In this document: piece by piece, positions 15,671-25,067 of the stretch
Position numbering within the stretch: position 1 is the first letter of the stretch
How the letters are laid out: each line of letters starts with the position of its first letter
Assembly (NCBI GenBank): GCA_027486555.1
Contig: JAIXOX010000125.1
Coordinates: forward strand, 1-34,982
Source: Comamonadaceae bacterium
Lineage (GTDB): Bacteria > Pseudomonadota > Gammaproteobacteria > Burkholderiales > Burkholderiaceae_C
Direction of reading: 5' to 3'
Length of the DNA: 34,982 nucleotides
The notes under the pieces: generated by a model
Told to the model about the DNA's origin: nothing
Database searches by the model: none
What the model saw: only the letters and a program-made list of their open reading frames with translations
Position numbers and translations under genes: made by a program

Positions 15671-15880
15671 TCAATTGCCTTCATAGTGAATCCTAAGGGC
15701 TTTCGCAAGCTTGTTTTCACTCAGTGATGACGACAGATCGAGCGTCCACCACTTGGCTTCGAGTTCCATGTGCTCTGCCTCTTGCTTGGTGGAAAACCTA
15801 GCCGGAGTTTCATCAGGCATCTCATCATCTGGGAACTCGCCATGTTCGACATTGGCAATCAGCGCCTTGGCTCTTTTCAT
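15671..15880 (-). CDS. Hypothetical small protein
   Basis: 69 residues, acidic in the middle (EFPDDEMPDE) with a WW pair at 44-45. I recognise no family. It is followed by a hairpin at 15638-15660, which supports it being a real gene. Its ATG (15880) is immediately next to the ATG of the divergent AlpA-like gene (15881), leaving no room for promoters between them. One of the two starts must be inside the frame as listed, or one of the frames is not translated. Confidence 0.4.
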   Translation of the reverse strand: MKRAKALIANVEHGEFPDDEMPDETPARFSTKQEAEHMELEAKWWTLDLSSSLSENKLAKALRIHYEGN

Positions 15881-16045
15881 ATGAACCCAGACAAGAGCAA
15901 CGGCATCCCGCCAATGATTCCGATTTCAAAAAGTTCGTGGTGGGCTGGTGTTGCTGAGGGCAAATTCCCGACGCCAATCAAACTCGGTGCCCGGACGACT
16001 TGCTGGCGTGAAGCTGAGGTGCTGGCGCTGATCCGTGGCCACTGA
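15881..16045 (+). CDS. AlpA-family prophage/island regulatory protein
   Basis: A 54-residue AlpA-type excisionase/regulator, a winged-helix protein commonly encoded close to P4-type integrases, where it activates excision genes. The motif PISKSSWWAGVAEGKFPTPIKLG followed by ARTTCWREAEVLALI is the family signature. The protein is somewhat short at the N-terminus, and the frame is open upstream to 15770, so the true start may lie before the ATG at 15881. A strong terminator follows directly. It fits with the integrase relic 1.2 kb upstream. Confidence 0.75.
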   Translation: MNPDKSNGIPPMIPISKSSWWAGVAEGKFPTPIKLGARTTCWREAEVLALIRGH

Positions 16046-16065
16046 CTGAATGCGACCTGCCCGTC

Positions 16066-16093
16066 AAAGGCTCTGCTCTGGCAGGGCCTTTTT
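16066..16093 (+). terminator. Rho-independent terminator after the AlpA-like gene
   Basis: AAAGGC (16066-16071) pairs with GCCTTT (16086-16091), with an inner CTGC/GCAG stem and a TCTG tetraloop, followed by a short T run. It begins 20 bases after the stop codon. Confidence 0.75.
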
Positions 16094-16410
16094 CATTTCA
16101 GCGAGCAACAGCGCTAGAAAGTGACGACATCAGACGGCTCCCAGCCTTTACGCGACTTAGAAAGGCGAAGGTCTGGAGTGCAGCGGTTCCTGCCCTTGTG
16201 AGTTAGCCCCTTGGTATCATTCTGTTGAGGGGCTGTTCGATTTATTTAAAGCGTGGGCGACTGCTGAGATTGAAGGACAAAATTTTGTGTGCATCAAGTT
16301 AAACCTCAATATTTCCCAGGCAGCATCAGTCTCAAATGTTGATCAGACCAGCAGGTATATAAGACCACGTGGAGTGCCGGGAAGTAGGTGAGTCAATAGG
16401 CAGTTCAACA
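16094..16410. other. Intergenic region with one hairpin
   Basis: No convincing gene is seen. A perfect inverted repeat AGCCCCT / AGGGGCT (16205-16211 and 16228-16234) with a 16-base loop is present without a T tract. The rest is unremarkable A/T-leaning sequence between the AlpA-like and H-NS-like genes. Confidence 0.4.
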
Positions 16411-16440
16411 AAAAAGCCAGCACTTTCGCTGGCTTTTTTA
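16411..16440. terminator. Bidirectional terminator after the H-NS-like gene
   Basis: An 11-bp perfect stem AAAAAGCCAGC / GCTGGCTTTTT with loop ACTTTC. It has A and T tracts on both sides, so it can act in either direction. It lies 18 bases beyond the H-NS-like stop codon. Confidence 0.8.
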
Positions 16441-16457
16441 CATCTACTTCTTAAAGA

Positions 16458-16754
16458 TCAGATCATGAACTGTGCACGGTCTTTACCATCAATCCACTTA
16501 GGTGCTTTGCCACGGCCAGTCCAAGTTTGACCAGTAGCTGCATCTCGATACTTTGGGGCAACTGGATTCTTTGTCGCGCCAGAAGCTTTGGGACCACGCT
16601 TGGCACTGCCAAATACATCTTCTGCAGTCAAGCCGTGTTCAGCAACCAATGCTTTGACTTTTCCAATAGCGTCAGCAAGTTCAGTTTGCCGAGTTTGTGC
16701 GATTTGAGCATCAAGGGCTTCGCGTTGTTTGATCAGTTCTGCAAGTGTCGACAT
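16458..16754 (-). CDS. H-NS-family nucleoid-associated protein
   Basis: A 98-residue H-NS-like xenogeneic silencer. The N-terminal half (about 1-50) is a coiled-coil oligomerisation region (ELIKQREALDAQIAQTRQTELAD). The C-terminal half holds the conserved DNA-binding core, KYRDAATGQTWTGRGKAPKW, in which TGRGKAP is the AT-hook-like element that enters the minor groove. The start ATG at 16754 has GGAA about five bases upstream; the adjacent ATG at 16757 is less well spaced. Such proteins silence A/T-rich acquired DNA and are often carried by plasmids and islands as stealth factors. A bidirectional terminator follows. Confidence 0.9.
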   Translation of the reverse strand: MSTLAELIKQREALDAQIAQTRQTELADAIGKVKALVAEHGLTAEDVFGSAKRGPKASGATKNPVAPKYRDAATGQTWTGRGKAPKWIDGKDRAQFMI

Positions 16755-17245
16755 CATAATTCCAGTAATAGTAAAAAATTGACAATACATTTTATCCGAT
16801 GCGATTGTTATTTAGCTAAGCGATGCATAAACCTTTCAAGATGGCGCTTGTCATCTTCGCGTTTCCCCGGAAATGTGCTTCAGTCTTATCCAAATATTGG
16901 TGTCAGTCGCAGAAGTAGCAATACGCCTGCTCAGGCAATTGAACCCATACCTGCTGGCTGGAGGTCTAAACTTCCCGGGGCAGTGAGTGATACAGTCCAG
17001 TAGTAGCAGGCGCTGTTTCTTTAAGTGGTCAGTGCTGGCTCTAGGGTAGGGAGTACTCTCACCGTAATCAACCTGCATAGATTCAATTAGTAGGAAGGGC
17101 AAACTATCAAAGTGCTCGAATGTGAAACTATGCGATGGCCTTCAGCATCGAATATTTATCGCAATAAAGTATTAAATTTACTATTCTTAGTCAATAAAAA
17201 AATGTATTTGTCTGGCAGAAGCAATTTTAATGGTTTAATGTTGTC
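16755..17245. other. A/T-rich intergenic region
   Basis: This holds the H-NS-like promoter region next to 16755-16800 and otherwise no gene I can support. A minus-strand frame at 16851-17102 (83 codons) has no recognisable motif and was not accepted. Confidence 0.35.
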
Positions 17246-17614
17246 ATGCCAAAAATTGCTATCATTGATGACGACGTTTAGGTTAGAAATTCCGTTGAAA
17301 TTGCACTAAAAGCGCACGGTCATGCTGCTGTGTTGTTTTCAGATCCCAAAAAATTTCTTGAGACTGCTGCTTTAAATGACTTCGATTTGTTGCTTGTTGA
17401 TAATGACATGCCTAAAATGACAGGGCTGGAACTACATCGATTACTCAAACGAAATCACTTAAAACTTCCAATTTTTGTTTTGATGAGTGGGAGAATTGAT
17501 GAAATCGAATTAATAAAACTTGACTCTTCAAGAGAAATCACACTACTTATAAAACCCTTTTCTCTTGCTAAATTGATTCAAATTCTAAGTTTTAAATATT
17601 TTTTAAGGATTTAA
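17246..17614 (+). pseudogene. Response-regulator receiver domain with an in-frame amber codon
   Basis: The frame starts ATG at 17246 and reads MPKIAIIDDDV, then TAG (17279-17281), then VRNSVEIALKAHGH and on to a normal stop at 17612-17614. It is a complete stand-alone CheY-like receiver domain (about 122 codons): the acidic triad IDDD, the phospho-acceptor Asp in LLVDNDMPKMTG, the Ser of LMSG and the Lys of LIKPF are all present. Only the amber codon interrupts it, so it is either a young pseudogene or read at low level by suppression. Very A/T rich and without an output domain. No kinase is adjacent. Confidence 0.8.
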
Positions 17615-17821
17615 AATCGCCATCTTTTTGACGTTTGTCTAAGATGTTTTTTTCGCACTGTTGAAGGAACGTCGCAGCCCCTCTGTGCTGAGACGTGCCT
17701 CAGGCTGAAAAGACTAAAGTGTGCCTTAGGGCCATACGACTGGACAGCGGGTAAGGGGTATTGGTTGAGACTGTTTGATTTAGCCCCCGACGCACCACGG
17801 TGACACGGCTCACCTCTCTCC
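17615..17821. other. Intergenic region, nothing recognised
   Basis: The 207 bases between the receiver-domain relic and the convergent Rieske oxygenase gene contain no gene, clear terminator or repeat that I can support. Confidence 0.3.
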
Positions 17822-18961
17822 TTACGACCCTTTGTGGTTCGACAGGTGTTGCGCTAGGTTTTGATGAAAATGAACGATCGCTGTTTCAAAATGTCCAAAA
17901 GTAAGGTGCTGGTTGGCTTTAGTGCCCAGGGTCTCTTGAATGGCGCAAGCAGCTTCGCGGTCTTCATCAAAACCCGCAGCTTTCACGAAATCTGCATCTC
18001 GTTTTGCTTCTTCAAAATCGGTTGTCGCCCCGGTAGAACTCTTGTTCGTTGCTCGGTAAATCAATATTTGCGTGCGAGTAGGACTGATGGGTTCAAAGAT
18101 GGTTACCGTTGAATGCTTCGATAGAATGGAAATAGCAACATTCGGGAAAAGCTGATACACGGAGGTAACCATCCCCAACATGCGCCGATCTTTGGGATCA
18201 ATCTCGCGAAGCTTTTCGATGCGCTGAAACGGGAAAACAACACGGGTGTGGGAACCGAAACTCTCAACCACATTGATGTTGTCGAACCCATAGGGGTAAA
18301 AGCTTTTCTTGTGGAGCGCCTTGATGTGATATCCCTCCATGGTGGTTTCAGCGAGCAACTTCCAGTTCGCATCATCGGTGTATTCGCTTTGATCGAAATA
18401 CGCTTGTTGCTCAGAAAATAGGTCAGGCACAATTTCAAGCATGGAAGCATCCACCGGGCCACTCTGATTGACGTAGACCAGTCCTCCTTTTTCCGATGCG
18501 CCAACTTCAACGAGACCGTTGTCCTTCAATTCCACGCCGGGGAAGCCTGCGTGCCCGGGTATGTGTTTGAGTTCTCCCTCAAGGCCGTAAGTCCAAGCGT
18601 GATAGGGACACACAAACGCGCGAGCACACCCACTGTTTTTGGCAACCTGCATGCCGCGGTGTCGGCATCCGTTAATGAACGCCCTGACCTTGCCGTCGTC
18701 ACCCCTGACCACGAGCAGTGGCGTACCCGCGGCCTTCCTTGCGACATAACTGCCTTTGTCTGGGAGCATCGCTGAAAGACAAAACACCACGGGCAAGCTT
18801 CGTAACAATGCAATTTCGGATTCGAAACGTTCTTGAGATAAATAGTTAGCCACGGGCTCTTTCCAAACAGTATCTCCAAGATCCGTGGTTTTATTATCAA
18901 TGTGATCAAATATTCGCTCCAGTATTTTTTGTTCGCTAAGGAGCGGGATTTCGGTGTTCAT
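17822..18961 (-). CDS. Rieske aromatic-ring-hydroxylating oxygenase, alpha subunit
   Basis: A 379-residue oxygenase. The Rieske [2Fe-2S] centre uses Cys99-x-His101 (GCRHRG) and Cys118-xx-His121 (CPYHAW). The mononuclear iron site is the EGYHIKALH motif (Glu209, His212, His217). It adds O2 to an aromatic acid or demethylates a methoxy compound; the substrate cannot be read from the sequence. No reductase or beta subunit is adjacent. I chose ATG 18961, which is followed by NTEIPLL; the frame stays open to 19012, but no start has a good ribosome-binding site. Just upstream lies an IS3-family terminal repeat, so its original promoter may have been replaced. Confidence 0.87.
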   Translation of the reverse strand: MNTEIPLLSEQKILERIFDHIDNKTTDLGDTVWKEPVANYLSQERFESEIALLRSLPVVFCLSAMLPDKGSYVARKAAGTPLLVVRGDDGKVRAFINGCRHRGMQVAKNSGCARAFVCPYHAWTYGLEGELKHIPGHAGFPGVELKDNGLVEVGASEKGGLVYVNQSGPVDASMLEIVPDLFSEQQAYFDQSEYTDDANWKLLAETTMEGYHIKALHKKSFYPYGFDNINVVESFGSHTRVVFPFQRIEKLREIDPKDRRMLGMVTSVYQLFPNVAISILSKHSTVTIFEPISPTRTQILIYRATNKSSTGATTDFEEAKRDADFVKAAGFDEDREAACAIQETLGTKANQHLTFGHFETAIVHFHQNLAQHLSNHKGS

Positions 18962-19014
18962 CGGTATATCCATTAATTCAGGTATAACTTTTTTGGACGG
19001 CAAAAAAAGCAACG

Positions 19015-19180
19015 TGAACCGACTCGCCTTTCGTGGAGGCCGGTTGTTTTAAGTCAGGCCGCTACCGTTGGAGTCTGACTGGCGAATTGTCGATAGTAGA
19101 TTGACTCAGCTTCTGCCGGCGGGATGTATCCGATGTGACAGAGCAGTCTGTGACCGTTGAACCATGACATCTATTTGGCA
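19015..19180 (-). mobile_element. IS3-family relic: inverted repeat plus decayed OrfB tail
   Basis: 19015-19050 matches the IS3-type terminal repeat seen at 203-238, starting TGAACCGAC and keeping the CGTGGAGGCC core. Next to it on the minus strand is a translated stretch reading WFNGHRLLCHIGYIPPAEAESIYYRQFA, clearly the end of an IS3 OrfB. A frame slip occurs before the W-F-N motif, and the rest of the transposase is missing after about 19180. The element interrupts the decayed LysR gene that follows. Confidence 0.8.
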
Positions 19181-19189
19181 TTCCACCAA

Positions 19190-19501
19190 ATCTCTAGACA
19201 CTTTTCATGGCGAAGTATGACTCTGCACCTCGAACTCGTGACAGCAGATTTTGGGAATGACTGCAATACATCGGCTACTGCCAGTAGGCAGAATTTCAGC
19301 AATGTCCGCTTCCAGCCTGAAGCAGCCGTTTGCATTGGGGCAACAAGCGACCTACTCGGCTTTTCAAGAACCCTGCCTAGCCAATGCAGTGCTCAATCCA
19401 GACTGACTCATTCCAAGCGAAGTCGCTGCCGCGCCGACGCTGCGATGGTCAAAGACAGCTAAGAATATTCTCATCAACTGAACATTGAAGTTGCCCACCA
19501 T
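19190..19501 (-). pseudogene. LysR-family regulator, N-terminal relic
   Basis: From ATG 19501 on the minus strand the sequence encodes a typical LysR winged helix-turn-helix: NVQLMRIFLAVFDHRSVGAAA, then TSLGMSQSGLSTALAR. The frame then breaks at a TGA about 47 codons in. Similar LysR-like segments continue in shifted frames before the IS3-family relic. The gene is divergent from the Rieske-TauD-Bug operon, the classical place for its regulator, so the operon has probably lost its local activator. Confidence 0.72.
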
Positions 19502-19521
19502 AAACAGTCACCTTCCAAATA

Positions 19522-19588
19522 TTGCAATGCAACATCGCAAAATAAGATTTTATTGATCTGATTCAAAGATTGAGTGGAGTTCTATACT
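19522..19588 (+). promoter_or_regulatory. Probable LysR-dependent promoter of the Rieske-TauD operon
   Basis: TTGCAATGCAA (19522-19532) is a perfect 11-base palindrome of the LysR-box kind. A good -10 box TATACT (19583-19588) lies about 50 bases downstream, and no -35 box of quality is seen, which suits an activator-dependent promoter. The gene's AAGGA ribosome-binding site is at 19602-19606. Confidence 0.5.
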
Positions 19589-19613
19589 AATTCCTATTCC
19601 CAAGGATTGCCTG

Positions 19614-21826
<2,213 letters not shown>

Positions 21827-21856
21827 CCTTCCTCAACAATTAAAGGAGATTTCAAA

Positions 21857-22873
21857 ATGCAGACCCAACAAATGATCCGTTCCCGAATCACCCGCATTCT
21901 GATGTGCACATTACTTGTCGGGCTTCTCCCAACACTTATCAGCCAGCAGGTAGTTGCTGCTGATTTCCCGACAAAACCTGTGACATTGGTAGTGCCGTTC
22001 GCAGCAGGCGGAGGACTCGACGTAACAGCTCGCATCATCGGCGAACGGCTTAAGGATGAACTGGGTCAACCTGTCGTTATTATGAACAGACCAGGTGCAG
22101 GTAGTTCTGTTGGTGCTAGGGTGGTGGCTGCAGCACCTGCGGATGGTCACACACTGTTTTTTACATCTGGATCAGCATTTGCCTTTGCCAATCTACTTGT
22201 GCCAAATTTTGAATTAAATATTAAGGACTTTGCACCTGTTGCTGCAGTCGCTTCAAACCCCGCAGTGATTGTGGCGAGCACTAAAGTCCAAGTGAAATCT
22301 CTGGCTGAGTTGGCCGGATATGCTAACTCCGGAGAAATTAACTTTTGCAGCACTGGCTCGGGTGGTCTTAACCACCTTCAGTTGGAAATGTTTCGTAACG
22401 TTGTCAAAACAAAAACAAGTAAAAACTACAACGTCACTCACGTGCCTTACAACGGACTTGCTCCTGCACTTATTGGAATCCGTGACGGCAGTGTTCAAGC
22501 CTGCATGCTGCCTTATACAGCCCTAGTTAAAAATCTGAATGGCAAAGAACTGCGTGTTTTGGCTGTTCAAAGCAAGGCTCGTCTGCCTTGGCTTCCAGAT
22601 GTGCCAACAGCTGGGCAGTTGGGCTATCCGGAGATGGATGGCAACGACTCATTCGTGAACATTGCAGCACCAAAAGGTACCCCGGAACCTGTTATCGCCA
22701 AGCTAGAAATCGCATTACAAAAAACAATGCAAGACGTCAATGTACGCAAGAAGCTAGAGGAGTTGGAAGTTCAGACATTGTTCATGAACAGTCGCGAGAC
22801 CACCAAATGGCTAGAGGATGAAGTACGTAAGTTCAGCGCGATCATTCGCGAATCAGGACTGTCTACCAAGTGA
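21857..22873 (+). CDS. Bug/TctC-family periplasmic solute-binding protein
   Basis: A 338-residue binding protein with an N-terminal signal peptide (hydrophobic core about 13-32, cleavage after VVAA) and the family motif FPTKPVTLVVPFAAGGGLD. A very strong AAAGGAG ribosome-binding site precedes the ATG by seven to eight bases. As the third gene of the aromatic operon it probably captures the carboxylate substrate, like TphC for terephthalate. No TctA/TctB membrane partners are in the window. A hairpin GAAACTC / GAGTTTC (22872-22902) follows the stop, without a T tract. Confidence 0.92.
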   Translation: MQTQQMIRSRITRILMCTLLVGLLPTLISQQVVAADFPTKPVTLVVPFAAGGGLDVTARIIGERLKDELGQPVVIMNRPGAGSSVGARVVAAAPADGHTLFFTSGSAFAFANLLVPNFELNIKDFAPVAAVASNPAVIVASTKVQVKSLAELAGYANSGEINFCSTGSGGLNHLQLEMFRNVVKTKTSKNYNVTHVPYNGLAPALIGIRDGSVQACMLPYTALVKNLNGKELRVLAVQSKARLPWLPDVPTAGQLGYPEMDGNDSFVNIAAPKGTPEPVIAKLEIALQKTMQDVNVRKKLEELEVQTLFMNSRETTKWLEDEVRKFSAIIRESGLSTK

Positions 22874-23286
22874 AACTCCTGATTATTCGAAATGCGAGTT
22901 TCAAGACCGCTAGTACTAAATTTTGCCCAAGTGGTTTTTGAAGTCTTGGCCTGTTGACGCCGATGATGATTTCATAAGGAATGCTGATTTCAGTTTGATC
23001 AGTGCATGCCCAATGAACTGACTGGTCACAGCACGATCGGCACTAAGCCGACAAGCTGGTCAAACTGTGGTCGGCGAGAACCGTAAAACTTCAAAAAGCA
23101 AAAGAGAAATAGTTTTGTTAACACAGCAAAATTCATAGAGCTTGACGTTCTACCCCTTGAATATTTGCATCAAAGCTGATGGGCATAGATGCGGACCCCG
23201 CAGTCACGTCTTTCAATAAGTGTCGCATCCAAACGTTTGCCATGTAGGAATGGCCTAAGGGCTCTTGCTCGGGGAAGCCGTCCGCC
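22874..23286. other. Intergenic region after the aromatic operon
   Basis: Four hundred bases without a gene I can support. It holds a 7-bp hairpin at 22872-22902 and otherwise mixed sequence without recognised IS ends. Confidence 0.3.
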
Positions 23287-23328
23287 TTGACCTTTGGCTT
23301 TGTGAAGTGGATAATGCGTTGTATTACA
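23287..23328 (+). promoter_or_regulatory. Promoter and operator of the RHH/ParE pair
   Basis: TTGACC (23287-23292), a 17-base spacer and GATAAT (23310-23315) form a strong sigma-70 promoter. The small palindrome TGTATTACA (23320-23328) just downstream is a plausible binding site for the ribbon-helix-helix antitoxin. Confidence 0.7.
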
Positions 23329-23349
23329 CATGCACAGGAGTGTTACGCC

Positions 23350-23586
23350 ATGACCGCCAGAACCATCAACGTACGCCTGCCCGAGGCGCTTTACAACCAG
23401 ATCGAAGAGCTGTCCAAGGCGACCGCACGGACCAAGAGCTTTTTGGCCATCGATGCGCTGATCAACTATGTGCAGAGTGAATCCTGGCAGATTCGTGACA
23501 TTCAGGAAGGCATCAAGGAAGCCGATGCAGGCGAATTTGCAACCGACAAGCAGGTCAAAGCGGTGTTCGCCAAATACGGCGCTTGA
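23350..23586 (+). CDS. Ribbon-helix-helix antitoxin (CopG/RelB-like)
   Basis: A 78-residue antitoxin. The N-terminal strand and two helices (TARTINVRLPEALYNQIEELSKATARTKSFLAIDALINYV) are a ribbon-helix-helix DNA-binding fold. The C-terminal part (ESWQIRDIQEGIKEADAGEFATD) is the ParD-type toxin-binding helix. The ATG at 23350 has AGGAG nine bases upstream; the frame is open further 5' through the promoter, but that part is not protein-like. It is followed after three bases by the ParE-like toxin. It should repress its own promoter alone or with the toxin. Confidence 0.88.
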   Translation: MTARTINVRLPEALYNQIEELSKATARTKSFLAIDALINYVQSESWQIRDIQEGIKEADAGEFATDKQVKAVFAKYGA

Positions 23587-23589
23587 TTC

Positions 23590-23859
23590 ATGTTGATCAA
23601 GTGGACCAAGACAGCGCTCGCGTCTGTTGATGAGATCGCTGGCTTCGTCGCCAAAGACAACCCGACCCGCGCCACCAGCTTTGTGTTGGAGTTGCAGGCC
23701 GCTGTGATCAAACTTCAGGCCCATCCTGGCATGGGCCGGGCTGGCCGAGTCCCCGGTACGCGTGAGCTGGTTCTGCACAAGAACTACATCGCCATTTACC
23801 GCGTGCGTGGCGACGATGTTGAAATTTTGAGATTGCATCACGCAGCCCGAAATCTATGA
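23590..23859 (+). CDS. ParE/RelE-family toxin
   Basis: An 89-residue toxin with the typical ParE layout: two N-terminal helices (ALASVDEIAGFVAKDNPTRATSFVLELQAAVIKL), then HPGMGRAGRVPGTRELVLHKNYIAIYRVRGDDVEILRLHHAAR. The RELV and IYRV strands and the C-terminal LRLHHAAR, with its conserved Arg, are family hallmarks. ParE toxins poison DNA gyrase, while close relatives cut mRNA on the ribosome. Sequence alone favours ParE. It is the second gene of a two-gene operon closed by the terminator at 23902-23937. Confidence 0.9.
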   Translation: MLIKWTKTALASVDEIAGFVAKDNPTRATSFVLELQAAVIKLQAHPGMGRAGRVPGTRELVLHKNYIAIYRVRGDDVEILRLHHAARNL

Positions 23860-23901
23860 CCAACCAGGTCAGCCCCTGAAGCTGACTTTTAACTGCAAAC
23901 C

Positions 23902-23937
23902 AACCCGCCCCTGGATAAGACCTCGGCGGGTTTTTTC
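23902..23937 (+). terminator. Rho-independent terminator of the toxin-antitoxin operon
   Basis: AACCCGCC (23902-23909) pairs with GGCGGGTT (23925-23932), followed by TTTT. It lies 43 bases after the toxin stop codon. Confidence 0.8.
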
Positions 23938-23953
23938 ATTTCTGGAGTACCTA

Positions 23954-24014
23954 TGTTGACGCCGACCGAAAATTGACCATTTAAACGCAGGAGTGCCGAC
24001 TCAAAATTGACCAG
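23954..24014. mobile_element. IS21-type terminal end with internal direct repeats
   Basis: The segment starts TGTTGACGCCGACC. It contains two copies of a 20-base unit (23961-23980 and 23995-24014; 17 of 20 bases equal) with the core AAAATTGACCA. Starting with TG and having multiple spaced terminal repeats is characteristic of IS21-family ends. No istA or istB gene remains nearby. Confidence 0.6.
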
Positions 24015-24056
24015 AGTGTTCAACTGCTCTGCTGAATATTTCAGCAGGAGCGCAAA

Positions 24057-24211
24057 AAGGTGGGCAAGCGGGGGCGCCCGGCTTTGGATACGCCAGCACC
24101 GGCCATCACTTCGGTCGCACCAAACAAGTCCGAGTCTTCGATCTTCTTGCCAGCGCGCACCTGGCGGGCAAAGAGGTGGGCCAGAGAAGCTTCGATTTCT
24201 TGCCAAGGCAT
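24057..24211 (-). pseudogene. IS5-family transposase, N-terminal fragment
   Basis: On the minus strand, from the ATG at 24211, MPWQEIEASLAHLFARQV, then AGKKIEDSDLF and GAGVSKAGRPRLP, match the beginning of IS5-family transposases. After GRPRLP the sequence changes and soon stops. Only the first about 50 codons remain, joined to the IS21-type end on one side and to a LysE gene piece on the other. Confidence 0.7.
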
Positions 24212-24451
24212 GGGTGATGGCAATAGGTTATTTCAGCACCTATGTGCCCTCTGGCGGGGGGCTTCACCTACGTTGCGCTGGCATCCTTCTTGTTTGCGGG
24301 TATCAACTTGCCCGCATGTGGGGTTTGGGCGTTAGTGGGCCAGCATTTGCGCCTTTTTTTGACTGATGATTTTTATCTCAAGATGTTCAATTGGGCGATG
24401 GCAGGATTGCTTGTGGCTTCAATCATTCCCGCTTTTATTTCGCCAACTTAG
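24203..24451 (+). pseudogene. LysE/RhtB-family exporter, C-terminal fragment with a frameshift
   Basis: The C-terminal third of a LysE-type amino-acid exporter. AKAWVMAIGYFSTYVPSGG in one frame is followed, after a slip in the G run at 24256-24262, by FTYVALASFLFAGINLPACGVWALVG and FNWAMAGLLVASIIPAF in another. The NLP-x-CGVWA motif and the final hydrophobic helix are typical. The 5' part is missing at the IS5-fragment junction. Confidence 0.7.
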
Positions 24452-24689
24452 AACTGAGCACCAAATTTGACCGGCTGTCATCGTTCATTCTCCATTGACT
24501 TCACCCGAGCCGCCCAATGTTCCAGCCAGTTTGCCAATCGCACAAATGAACACCAATCACCTTGGGTCAGCGCCCATGTTCCGTGCCACGTGCTCGAACA
24601 ACCAAGTTGGCGAATAACAAATGCCCATGCCACTCAAAACTCCCGCACGAATGACCTCGCTGCTGTTGGTCTCCAAATGCCCCTGCACA

Positions 24690-24794
24690 CGCACCGCCGT
24701 GCTGGACCGCACCCTGCCCATGATCGACATCAAAGCCGCCTACGCATTGATGGGCTCATGCAGCGTCAAGGGCAAACTGGTGATGGTCAACTGA
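24690..24794 (+). pseudogene. Zinc-type (MDR) dehydrogenase, C-terminal fragment
   Basis: A short frame ending at 24794 reads LDRTLPMIDIKAAYALMGS, then SVKGKLVMVN. This resembles the last about 30 residues of zinc-binding dehydrogenases / quinone oxidoreductases. Upstream sequence (24452-24690) has no matching domain, so this is a gene remnant. An ATG at 24621 would give a 57-residue frame. Confidence 0.42.
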
Positions 24795-24834
24795 GGGCTT
24801 GAAAACGGCCACGAGGGATAGGGGGCCTTCGCTA

Positions 24835-24868
24835 AGAAAAAAGCCTGTCAGACGATTCTCACGGGCTT
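24835..24868 (-). terminator. Minus-strand terminator, possibly of the sensor-channel operon
   Basis: AAGCC (24841-24845) pairs with GGCTT (24864-24868), with inner GT/AC pairs. On the minus strand the hairpin is followed by TTTTTTCTT. It lies about 200 bases past the stop of the MscS-type gene. The stretch between (24869-25067) holds no gene I recognise. Confidence 0.55.
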
Positions 24869-25067
24869 GCATCTGGGAGAAACGGAGAAGTTCTCATGAG
24901 ACTTTACACACGAACCAGCAGCGGACATCGGTATTTACCCACTCACATGGATTTCGACGCCAATACCGCTGGCTCTCTTGGAAGCGGATCAAAATGCCAC
25001 TCGCCTTATGAGTGTTGGAGGCACGGAATCCAATAGCCTGAGATTGAAGTCAAGCGCCCAGTCTTGG

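Noticed and set aside
16205..16234. Terminator at the AGCCCCT/AGGGGCT hairpin
   Set aside because: The loop is long and no T tract follows on either strand.
16851..17102. An 83-codon minus-strand frame between the H-NS-like gene and the receiver relic
   Set aside because: No recognisable domain, no ribosome-binding site, and the composition does not look protein-like.
22872..22902. Terminator of the Rieske-TauD-Bug operon
   Set aside because: A 7-bp stem with a 17-base loop and no T run; too weak to call.
24467..24802. A 111-codon plus-strand frame
   Set aside because: Overlaps, in another frame, the better-supported dehydrogenase C-terminal fragment and has no known motif.
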